48,262 nt of DNA, from assembly GCA_001789395.1 (NCBI GenBank), contig MFZK01000022.1, forward strand, positions 81,152-129,413, in the 5' to 3' direction. The position numbers were made by a program, and so were the translations under genes. The first letter of the stretch is position 1. Every line of letters begins with the position of its first letter. Shown in pieces: positions 32,830 through 39,797 of the stretch. The notes beneath the pieces are model-generated. The model was not told the origin of the DNA, searched no databases, and saw nothing but the letters and a program-made list of their open reading frames with translations. The stretch comes from Candidatus Roizmanbacteria bacterium RIFCSPHIGHO2_02_FULL_37_13b. GTDB taxonomy: Bacteria > Patescibacteriota > Microgenomatia > UBA1406 > HO2-37-13b.

Positions 32830-34488
32830 ATGGGGAAAAAAATCAGCGCCATTTTGATTTTATTTTTGCTTTTTTTTACACCACAGGCCAATGCTCAGAA
32901 TGTCGCGGGATCAGAAAATAATAATTGCGGTCTCCACCTTAATCAGCGAGAGGAAGGAGATATAGCTGCAGCCGCGGAACTTTGTAACAGCAATGGTGGT
33001 GATTGGGGAAAAGTAGTTATAACTTTACAGGATGATATTATTGGAAATGTTGATGAGCTAAACAATACCTTTAATTTACTTAGAAAATATCATCTTGAAC
33101 CCATAATTCGACTAGCGACCCATCTCTGTGGTGATTCATGGTGTCAGCCAACTTTGGATGATTCAACTCGATGGGTCAATTTTTTAACCAGTCCACGCCT
33201 TTATTGGCCGACGTCACAAAAGCGGATTATTCTTTTTAATGAAGTCAATCATGCTAAGGAATGGGGAGGAGTAACTGATCCTAAATCTTATGCTGATGTT
33301 GCCCAAAGATTCTGTACTGATTTTAAGACGGCAGACTCTAATTTTTTTGTAATGCTGGCTGGTTTTGATGCTTCAAATCCTACAATGGATGAAGCGATAT
33401 ATTTACAGCAATTGGTTTCTTATAAACCGGAAATATTTGATTGTATAGATGGTTGGACATCTCATTCATATCCAAATCCCGGATTTCGAAGCTCTCCCCA
33501 TGGACTAGGCCGCGGTTCTATCAGGACGTATGAATGGGAGATGAATTTGCTGAAAAGACTAGGAGTAAAAAAAGATTATTGTGTCTATAACACTGAGACA
33601 GGTTGGCCACATTCTGAAGGTACGAGCATTGATAATCGTTATTTGCCGGTGGATACTGTGGCTAAATATACCGGAATTTTATCAGCGATGTTAAACGCTG
33701 ATCCAAAAATATGCAGCTACAATTTTTTTATCATCAACGATCAAAGCGAGTTATTTGAACATTTTTCTTGGAAATTGCCTGGGAATCTGGGAATGTATTC
33801 TCAAGCTGAGGAATTAAAAAAAATTCCTAAAGTAAGAGGTAACCCGAAGCAGCAGATACTTATTAATATCAAAGGTGATCTGCCCAAAAGACCAGTAGCC
33901 GATTCTGTTTTCAATGTGAATCTCAAATTAACTAATGGTGGTCAGGCTTGGCTTGATATGGCAGACGGTTATAGGTTTGGTTTGATTGAAGGAGATATCA
34001 TTTCCACTTTTTCACCGATAGTGGATATTCAATCAGGCAATTCTAAAGAAATAGATTTTAAATTTAAAACAGGAGTAAATATAGGGGAACAATGCGCTAA
34101 AGTTGGACTTTTTAAAAATGACAAAATTATTATGGAGCTGTTCGAATGGTGTTTTAAAGTCTTGCCCCAACCCAGTCTAGATTTTAGTATTGGTACTTTT
34201 TTGAAAACTAACGGTGAAGTCGAGTTAAAATTCATTGATAAGTGGGGAAAGGTTGTCTACTCTATTATCACTCAAGTTGATTATGTTGGACATCTGGAGA
34301 GTCTAAAGAATCTTGTCGTTGGTGATGTATATCGAGTCTTAGTTAATAAAAAGTATTATTTACCCGTTGAATCATCACTGACATTGCAAGAAGGAAACAA
34401 TCGGATGCGTTTTCCAGCAATGATACCAATCGATTTTAATGGGGATGGAAAATTCACCTTAAGCGATTTGTTGCCAATAAAAAAATAA
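32830..34488 (+). CDS. exported glycosidase-like protein with a single dockerin-type motif
   Basis: The protein (552 aa) begins with a signal peptide (MGKKISAILILFLLFFTPQANAQ). The TIM-barrel-like region carries FNEVNHAKEW (about 135-144, candidate acid/base Glu) and YNTETGWPHS (candidate nucleophile Glu), as in clan GH-A glycosidases. A beta-sandwich domain follows (about 345-450), then the Ca-binding-like DFNGDGKFTLSDLL near the end, half of a dockerin repeat. The start is fixed by the -10 box 6 nt upstream and by the signal peptide; the longer frame only adds antisense MBL sequence. Substrate unknown. Confidence 0.72.
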   Translation: MGKKISAILILFLLFFTPQANAQNVAGSENNNCGLHLNQREEGDIAAAAELCNSNGGDWGKVVITLQDDIIGNVDELNNTFNLLRKYHLEPIIRLATHLCGDSWCQPTLDDSTRWVNFLTSPRLYWPTSQKRIILFNEVNHAKEWGGVTDPKSYADVAQRFCTDFKTADSNFFVMLAGFDASNPTMDEAIYLQQLVSYKPEIFDCIDGWTSHSYPNPGFRSSPHGLGRGSIRTYEWEMNLLKRLGVKKDYCVYNTETGWPHSEGTSIDNRYLPVDTVAKYTGILSAMLNADPKICSYNFFIINDQSELFEHFSWKLPGNLGMYSQAEELKKIPKVRGNPKQQILINIKGDLPKRPVADSVFNVNLKLTNGGQAWLDMADGYRFGLIEGDIISTFSPIVDIQSGNSKEIDFKFKTGVNIGEQCAKVGLFKNDKIIMELFEWCFKVLPQPSLDFSIGTFLKTNGEVELKFIDKWGKVVYSIITQVDYVGHLESLKNLVVGDVYRVLVNKKYYLPVESSLTLQEGNNRMRFPAMIPIDFNGDGKFTLSDLLPIKK

Positions 34489-34507
34489 AAAAATTCATCT
34501 TTTTTCC

Positions 34508-34657
34508 TACTTTTTGTTTTTCGTGCTTTACTCTTCGTGAAAAATAATCTGTACGTCACGTTCTTGAGGGAACCCAAGCCATTCGGCTTTACCCTCTGCA
34601 AACGTATAACTACAGCTTATAATTTCACTCAGAAATTGCTCGAGAAAACAAAAAGTA
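34508..34657 (-). ncRNA. candidate structured RNA element, copy B (unknown class)
   Basis: The element keeps the folding plan of copy A with other bases: outer helix TACTTTTTGTTTT/AAAACAAAAAGTA, then GTGAAA/TTTCAC, CTGTA/TACAG, ACGTT/AACGT, GAGGG/CCCTC, and tip AAGCC-ATTC-GGCTT. The only long invariant stretches are around the inner helix (CTTGAGGGAACCCA and TTACCCTC). It starts 9 bp after the rpe stop on the minus strand and ends 20 bp from the stop of the convergent glycosidase gene, so it could act on either transcript. No ORF of note lies in it. Confidence 0.6.
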
Positions 34658-34666
34658 CAAAAATAT

Positions 34667-35326
34667 TTATTTATTATCAATAATTCTCTGTAGCAGCTCG
34701 AGGTGGTGGATAATGTCACTGGAAAAGTAACTTCCTGGGCAAATTGCATCTGGCAGATATTTTTGTTTCATCACAAAGGCAAGTGTTTTATCATTCATTG
34801 CTCCGTCAAGAATGATTTTGCCCCCAAATCCTAATTTGTGCAGCTCTTCAATTTTATTTAAGACCTCTGGTACAAACGGAGAGCCTTGTTGGCCGGGGTG
34901 GACGGTCATGAGTTGGACTGTGTCAAACTGCTTAATACTATCCCAATTATCAGCTACAGAATCTTCAGGATTGAGAACGAGTCCGAATTGAAAGTTTGAG
35001 GATAGAGGATAAGGGACGGCGGGTAGAACTTTAATGTGGATAAGGACACATTTTATTTTGACAACATTGGTAATCAGGTTTAATTTTTCGATTTCGGAGA
35101 CATAGTCATCGACCATTAAGTGAAATTCGAAAGTCTTTTGTTTAATTGTTCCATTATTCCATCGTTCAATTGTTGTAGCGATTTCCTCAATCTGAACGGT
35201 TTTATTTGGGACGAATTTTCCGTCGGTGATGTCGATTTGGAAATAAGAAAAAAAGGGAAGCAGAGCTTTTAGACGCTTTAATAAATCATCTGTATTTTTT
35301 TCAAGAATAGATGGATAAATTAACAT
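34667..35326 (-). CDS. rpe: ribulose-phosphate 3-epimerase family protein
   Basis: The 219-aa TIM-barrel protein has YPSILE, FQIDITDGKFVPN (metal/substrate Asp), FHLMVDD (His and Asp), TVHPGQQGSPF and KIILDGAMN, matching the Rpe pattern. The usual VEPG-type loop is changed to TVHPGQQG, and the phosphate loop is less typical, so the exact epimerase specificity is uncertain. Rpe interconverts ribulose 5-phosphate and xylulose 5-phosphate. It is followed at once (19 bp upstream) by rpiB on the same strand, a pair of pentose phosphate enzymes, common in CPR genomes that lack the oxidative branch. Confidence 0.82.
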   Translation of the reverse strand: MLIYPSILEKNTDDLLKRLKALLPFFSYFQIDITDGKFVPNKTVQIEEIATTIERWNNGTIKQKTFEFHLMVDDYVSEIEKLNLITNVVKIKCVLIHIKVLPAVPYPLSSNFQFGLVLNPEDSVADNWDSIKQFDTVQLMTVHPGQQGSPFVPEVLNKIEELHKLGFGGKIILDGAMNDKTLAFVMKQKYLPDAICPGSYFSSDIIHHLELLQRIIDNK

Positions 35327-35345
35327 TGATGGTAATTTTCAATGA

Positions 35346-35864
35346 TCAATTATCAAGTTTTTTTAGTCTTCTTAAATATTTTTCTCCGGTTTTGGGAGTA
35401 GCAGTAAGAAATGCATTAATCATTGCTTTAGCTTGTTCTTCTGTCACATAATCTGAAGGGATTGAAAGGATATTAATATGGTCGTTTTCGCGGGCATGGC
35501 TTACTTGATCGACATTAAAGCCTAAAGCACAGATAATGCCTTTAAAGCGATTGGCCATGACGGAGACGCCAACACCCGAGCCGCAGATAAGGATGCCGAG
35601 TGATTCAGACGGGGCCGTCTTAATGTCATGCCGAATTTGTTTCGGCATCTTGTTTGTATTAATGGGATCCTGAATCGAGTTCAGGATGACAGTCGACGTT
35701 GTCACATTTTGGGCCACTTTACGGGCGAAATCGGGGTAGTCATCTTGCGGATCGTAGACTAAATTGCCGCAATCTGAAATCTCATGATCTTGTTCTTTTA
35801 ACCACCCGACCAGTTTATTTTTTAGCTCAAAACCTCTGTGGTCGCTTCCGATGTAGATTTTCAT
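35346..35864 (-). CDS. rpiB: ribose 5-phosphate isomerase B with an inserted segment
   Basis: The 172-aa protein is longer than the usual ~145-150. It carries the RpiB signatures GSDHRGFELK (H9), DYPDFARKV, and the active-site CGSGVGVSVMANR (Cys at about 95), plus RAREND-like SHARENDHINIL. Residues about 56-82 (STVILNSIQDP onward) have no place in the family and are encoded by the double-hairpin repeat at 35625-35692, in a loop between strands. The enzyme interconverts ribose and ribulose 5-phosphates. A minus-strand TATTCT (35877-35872) lies 7 nt before the ATG; the divergent tatD start is only 15 bp away. Confidence 0.92.
   Translation of the reverse strand: MKIYIGSDHRGFELKNKLVGWLKEQDHEISDCGNLVYDPQDDYPDFARKVAQNVTTSTVILNSIQDPINTNKMPKQIRHDIKTAPSESLGILICGSGVGVSVMANRFKGIICALGFNVDQVSHARENDHINILSIPSDYVTEEQAKAMINAFLTATPKTGEKYLRRLKKLDN
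35625..35692. repeat. double-hairpin repeat inside rpiB
   Basis: GCCGAA..TTCGGC and ATCCTGAA..TTCAGGAT palindromes in tandem, the same family as 19307-19381, here in frame. Confidence 0.85.
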
Positions 35865-35865
35865 C

Positions 35866-35877
35866 TATAATAGAATA
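35866..35877. promoter_or_regulatory. interleaved divergent -10 boxes of rpiB and tatD
   Basis: TATAAT (35866-35871, plus) ends 8 nt before the tatD ATG at 35880. TATTCT (35877-35872, minus) ends 7 nt before the rpiB ATG at 35864. The whole intergenic region is 15 bp, so both -35 regions must lie in the opposite coding sequence. Confidence 0.65.
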
Positions 35878-35879
35878 CC

Positions 35880-36740
35880 ATGTTCGATACTCATTGTCAC
35901 CTAAACTTCAAAGCTTTTGATGGTATTGTTAACACGGTAATTAGCGCTGCCAGAGCTGTCGGAGTAAATAATATAGTTATTCCGGGGACTGATGTTGTAT
36001 CTTCAAAAAAAGCACTTCTGATTGCAGAAAAATATGACAATATTTATGCGGCAGTTGGTATTCATCCGCACCATGTTTTCGACATGGTGAAGCTCAAAAC
36101 TCAAAGCTCAAATCTTAAAGAACTTGATGAAATCGAAAGCTTGTTAAGAAATGATAAAGTTGTTGCTGTTGGGGAAGTGGGGCTTGACCGTCATATTTAT
36201 CAGAAGACCAAATATAACGAATATCAAGTAAATGAAGATTTTATGAAATTACAGGAACAATTTTTAATTGTTCAATTAAAGTTGGCTTATGAGTTTAAGA
36301 AAAGTGTCATTATACATAACAGGGAAGCAAAGGATGATCTTCTACAATTAATGACTGAAAATTGGGACCCGTATTTTGAAGGAAAGATTGTCTTTCATTG
36401 TTGTGAACCAGATGACATATTGTTAGATTTTGCTATTAAACATAATATATATATTGGAGTAGATGGCGATGTCACCTATTCGCCAAAGAAGGCAGCATTT
36501 GTCAAAAAAATACCATCAGAGCTATTGGTTTTGGAAACTGATAGCCCGTTTTTGCTGCCCCGCCTACCAGCGCCTGAAGCTGCAGGCAATGGCGGGCAGG
36601 CTGAACCTTTAAGATTTCCCAACATTCCGAAGAATTTGAATATAATTGCCGAATTTGTGGCAAAATCGAGAGGTGAATCTGTTGAAAACCTGCAAAGGCA
36701 AACCACCGAAAACGCCAAGAAATTATTCAATTTAACATGA
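35880..36740 (+). CDS. tatD: TatD-family metal-dependent DNase
   Basis: The 286-aa TIM-barrel hydrolase has the metal ligands of the family: FDTHCHL at the start, VGEVGLDRH (Glu), VIHNREA (His), FHCCEP (His) and LETDSPFL (Asp). TatD acts as a 3'-5' exonuclease in DNA repair. After LETDSPFLLP the expected short Pro/Asn-Glu-Pro loop is replaced by PRLPAPEAAGNGGQAEP, encoded by a GC-rich palindrome (36556-36601). Confidence 0.9.
   Translation: MFDTHCHLNFKAFDGIVNTVISAARAVGVNNIVIPGTDVVSSKKALLIAEKYDNIYAAVGIHPHHVFDMVKLKTQSSNLKELDEIESLLRNDKVVAVGEVGLDRHIYQKTKYNEYQVNEDFMKLQEQFLIVQLKLAYEFKKSVIIHNREAKDDLLQLMTENWDPYFEGKIVFHCCEPDDILLDFAIKHNIYIGVDGDVTYSPKKAAFVKKIPSELLVLETDSPFLLPRLPAPEAAGNGGQAEPLRFPNIPKNLNIIAEFVAKSRGESVENLQRQTTENAKKLFNLT
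36556..36601. repeat. GC-rich palindromic repeat inside tatD
   Basis: GCCCCGCCT...GGCGGGC arms with an inner CAGCGCCTGAAGCTGCAGGC segment form a palindrome in frame in tatD. A related GC-rich block (GCGGGGCAGGCAGG) lies in the gap at 21995-22078. Confidence 0.65.
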
Positions 36741-36759
36741 GTGAGCTCCATTACATCTT

Positions 36760-37842
36760 CTATACTCCAACTTTGAAATCGACTACGTCACCATCTTTCA
36801 TCTCATAATCTTTTCCGGCTAAAGTGACTTTGCCACTGTCGCGACACGCTTGCCAACCACTAAGTTCGACAAAAAGAGGAAAGGGGACTACTTCAGCTTT
36901 GATGAAGTGCTTTTCAAAATCAGTGTGGATTACTCCGGCAGCTTGAGGAGCTAAAGTTCCTTTTGAAATTGTCCATGCCCGGGCTTCCAATTCGCCTCCG
37001 GTTAAAAAAGAGATAAGACCTAAAGTCTCATAGGCATTTTTTATCAGTCTGTTAAGCCCCGACTCGTTTAGACCGTATTGTTTAAGATATTCTTTTTGGT
37101 CATCCTCAGATAAAGTCACGATTTCTGATTCGAGTTTAGCACTCATGGTTAAAGTAGGTTGAAATTGGTTGTAATTAGTTGAAATTAGTTTTTCTGTCGA
37201 TGTCTTATTTTCCAGTTGCCCTTCAGACAAATTGAAAACATAAATCACCGGTTTGAAAGTCAGCAGATTTAATTGTTTGATATCATCCTTTTCAACGTCG
37301 GAAAGCGAGACTTGGCGGGCAGGGATACCGGTATTTATTTTTTCTTTAAGTTTAAGGACAGTCTGATAGAAGAATTTTTCCTCTTTGGAAGCCAGACCTC
37401 TGGGCTCCTTCTGTCTTTCTAAAGTAGAAAGATCGGCTAATATCAATTCCGTCTCAATAGTTTCTATATCTTTTTTTGGATCAATGGTTGATGATACGTG
37501 AACCACTTCCTTATCTTCAAAAAGCCTGACGACATGGACAATGACACTGACTTCTTTGATATGGCTCAAGAATTGATTTCCAAGTCCTTCTCCTTTGGAA
37601 GCGCCAGAAACGAGTCCGGCTATGTCATAAAATTCAACTGCTGCCGGCACGATTTTTTGAGTGTTGACGATTTTCGCTAAGACCGGAAGCCGTTCATCCG
37701 GGACTTCGACGATGCCGACATTTGGCTCGATAGTACAAAATGGGTAATTAGCCACATTGGCGACTTGTTTTTTTAACAGTGCATTAAAAAGCGTGCTTTT
37801 TCCAACGTTAGGCAGGCCAACAATTCCGATACTTAAATTCAT
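36760..37842 (-). CDS. ychF: YchF/OLA1-type P-loop NTPase
   Basis: The 360-aa protein is complete: GIVGLPNVGKST (G1, residues 6-17), the G3 DIAGLVSGASKGEGLGNQFLSHI with its helical insert, the NLSE-type G4 position (PVIYVFNLSE), and the C-terminal TGS-like domain ending DYEMKDGDVVDFKVGV. YchF binds ATP in preference to GTP and associates with ribosomes. Its start is unusual: MNLS rather than the longer MSxxKL start that appears in the duplicate fragment 110 bp upstream. A minus-strand TACACT lies 6 nt before the ATG. An integrated element begins directly upstream. Confidence 0.93.
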   Translation of the reverse strand: MNLSIGIVGLPNVGKSTLFNALLKKQVANVANYPFCTIEPNVGIVEVPDERLPVLAKIVNTQKIVPAAVEFYDIAGLVSGASKGEGLGNQFLSHIKEVSVIVHVVRLFEDKEVVHVSSTIDPKKDIETIETELILADLSTLERQKEPRGLASKEEKFFYQTVLKLKEKINTGIPARQVSLSDVEKDDIKQLNLLTFKPVIYVFNLSEGQLENKTSTEKLISTNYNQFQPTLTMSAKLESEIVTLSEDDQKEYLKQYGLNESGLNRLIKNAYETLGLISFLTGGELEARAWTISKGTLAPQAAGVIHTDFEKHFIKAEVVPFPLFVELSGWQACRDSGKVTLAGKDYEMKDGDVVDFKVGV

Positions 37843-37866
37843 ATTGTTAGTGTAATCGAAATCGGT

Positions 37867-39555
37867 TTATAACAGTAGCGAGTGTAGCCCCGTATACTCG
37901 CTCTTGCGACGCGAGGACGTAGACCTCGGGAGCAAGTAAGAGTTGTAATGGGGCCAACGTTTGGTAGGCCGACGATCCCGACCGTTAGTTTTGAACTTGA
38001 CATTTTGTATCTCTTGGATAGGTAAATAGCCACGAATCCTTAATTGTCTTTGTTGACCAAGGACAGTGTTCACTACTTTTAAGATAATCCTTCGTTTGGC
38101 TTCAAAGCCTAATTCTTTAAGTTGTAACTTTGCAGCCTCACTAAACTTATAAATTTGTTCCTCATTAGGACTCACTATTATATCAGTTTTCTTAACCTCA
38201 CTTTCAATCTGTCCAACCGTTCGTTCTAATGCTGATCTTCTCAGTTTCAGATCATTCATTGCTTCCTGAAATTGTCCCATACTAATAATTTCTGCCCCAT
38301 AAGCCTTGATGTATTTTGTTTCTTCTTTTTTGAACTTTTCAACTTCCTCTTTTAGTTCTTTTATCGACTCGGTATTATCTGAAGTATTGGCTTGTTTTTG
38401 GGTCATCCATCTTTTCGCTTGTTCCATAAGGAGTTCTGGCGAACTCATAAGATTTACGATACCATCCCATGTCAATTTATCCGCAATTCGAGCATTCACT
38501 CCTTTTTCATGGCAACTTGAGGGCAGAGGATAGCTGTAAACTCTATCAGTGCATCGATAATATAAGTGCTTACCTCGCTGTGGACCTTCGCCAGCCCTTT
38601 TTCTCCCACAAGTACAATAAATTACGTTTGCCAATAAATATTCGTTTTTTTTGTTTCTAACGCATGTCTCAAAATTAGTTTTTAGCTGCTTTCTAGCTTT
38701 ATCAAATAATTCCTTCTGGATAATCGCAGTAACAGGAATTTGGACCCAATCTGCTTCTGGTTTCCACCTCCTACTTGTCTTTTTGACTCTTTTATATTTT
38801 TCTTGTTTCAAAGGATTATCTGGAACAACTGCAACAGAGCGATTATAGTGGGCAATTCCAATGTACGTTTCATTTCGAAACAGCGTGGTGAGTGTACTTG
38901 TGTTCCACACACCTCTTTTGCTTTTTCGTGGAGGGATATCTAGCTCCTGGAGCCTTTTTATAACCTTTCTAACTGTTAATCCTTCATTTGCTACCCATTC
39001 AAAAATCATTTGTACAACCACCGCTTCCTTTTTGTTAATTTTATAGTAACCTTGTGTATCTCCTTGTTTTGGAATGTAGTCATATCCATAGGGAGCCTGA
39101 CTGGTCACAACGTTGCCATCTCTGGCCTTTCGGAGTTTTCCTAATCTAAATCGTTCTGAAATCCGAGCTCTTTCGTATTCAGCAAAAAGACCTTTTACAC
39201 CATACAAAAGCTTATCGGAATCATCTTTGGCTGGAGGAGTGGTGACATACAAAACTTGTATGCCTAATTCACTAAGTTCATCTGTAACCAATTCCTGATA
39301 CGAATATTTTCGTGCTAAGCGGTCAGGGTCATAAATCAAAACAGCCTCCCATAGCTTTTTTCTTGCATCAAGTCGAAGTTCGTCTAAATGTGGTCGTGCT
39401 AAAATAGTTCCACTCCAACCTTCATCTCGATATTCCTTAACTATCGTGTGTCCATTTTTAGAAGCCCAGTCATTCACGGCCATTATTTGAGTTTCAATGG
39501 TTTCCTCATCTTCCTGTCTTTTGGTGGAAACGCGTGCGTAAGTTGCGATTAACAT
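37867..39555 (-). CDS. large serine recombinase/integrase
   Basis: The 562-aa protein has the resolvase catalytic domain with nucleophile S10 (YARVSTKRQ), the YDPDRLARK segment, the recombinase domain (about 165-270, with GYYKINKKEAVVVQMIF), a Cys zinc-ribbon (CTCGRKRAG...CTDRVY) and a coiled-coil region (about 390-450). This is the plan of phage and ICE integrases. The last ~40 residues, after IRGYLPIQEIQNVKF, are read through the ychF fragment and probably are not native. It lies at the element's end next to ychF and should catalyse integration there; excision would need a partner such as the neighbouring small HTH protein. Confidence 0.92.
   Translation of the reverse strand: MLIATYARVSTKRQEDEETIETQIMAVNDWASKNGHTIVKEYRDEGWSGTILARPHLDELRLDARKKLWEAVLIYDPDRLARKYSYQELVTDELSELGIQVLYVTTPPAKDDSDKLLYGVKGLFAEYERARISERFRLGKLRKARDGNVVTSQAPYGYDYIPKQGDTQGYYKINKKEAVVVQMIFEWVANEGLTVRKVIKRLQELDIPPRKSKRGVWNTSTLTTLFRNETYIGIAHYNRSVAVVPDNPLKQEKYKRVKKTSRRWKPEADWVQIPVTAIIQKELFDKARKQLKTNFETCVRNKKNEYLLANVIYCTCGRKRAGEGPQRGKHLYYRCTDRVYSYPLPSSCHEKGVNARIADKLTWDGIVNLMSSPELLMEQAKRWMTQKQANTSDNTESIKELKEEVEKFKKEETKYIKAYGAEIISMGQFQEAMNDLKLRRSALERTVGQIESEVKKTDIIVSPNEEQIYKFSEAAKLQLKELGFEAKRRIILKVVNTVLGQQRQLRIRGYLPIQEIQNVKFKTNGRDRRPTKRWPHYNSYLLPRSTSSRRKSEYTGLHSLLL
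37897..37940. repeat. palindromic sequence between the ychF fragment and ychF
   Basis: CTCTTGCGACGCGAGGACGT and its partial inverse ACCTCGGGAGCAAGTAAGAG form an imperfect hairpin. It directly follows the ychF-like fragment and may mark the junction or be a repeat inserted there. Confidence 0.5.
37953..38003 (-). pseudogene. duplicate 5' fragment of ychF (17 codons)
   Basis: An ATG at 38003 opens MSSSKLTVGIVGLPNVG, the canonical YchF N-terminus, and then leaves the family (PITTL...). Over 29 bp it differs from the intact gene at six positions, mostly third codon bases, so it is a real but diverged ychF start and not a recent copy. It lies within the 3' end of the serine recombinase gene in another frame. 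It is best read as an attachment-site half or a relic of integration. Confidence 0.75.
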
Positions 39556-39557
39556 GA

Positions 39558-39740
39558 TTATTTGTTATCAGTTTTAACTTTTCTTTCTTCCAGAAATTTC
39601 GTCAAATCAGACCTACTTATACGATATGATTTGCTAAGTTTCACAGCGGGTAACTCTTTTCTGGTAATCCATCTTCTAACAGTGATTGGTAGCATACCGA
39701 GCATCTTTGCAACCTGATTAGTTGAGTAATATTCTTCCAT
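39558..39740 (-). CDS. excisionase-like MerR-type HTH protein
   Basis: The 60-aa protein is a single winged-helix domain: STNQVAKMLGMLPITVRRW followed by the wing KLSKSYRISRSDLTKFLEER, the helix_turn_helix_17/excisionase pattern. It ends 2 bp before the recombinase start, so the two are co-translated. It may act as recombination directionality factor or as regulator of the integrase. A minus-strand TATAGT ends 7 nt before the ATG. Confidence 0.82.
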   Translation of the reverse strand: MEEYYSTNQVAKMLGMLPITVRRWITRKELPAVKLSKSYRISRSDLTKFLEERKVKTDNK

Positions 39741-39797
39741 ATTTATAACTATATATTACTTAATGATACTTTGCAATACTTAAAATGTAAATACTAA

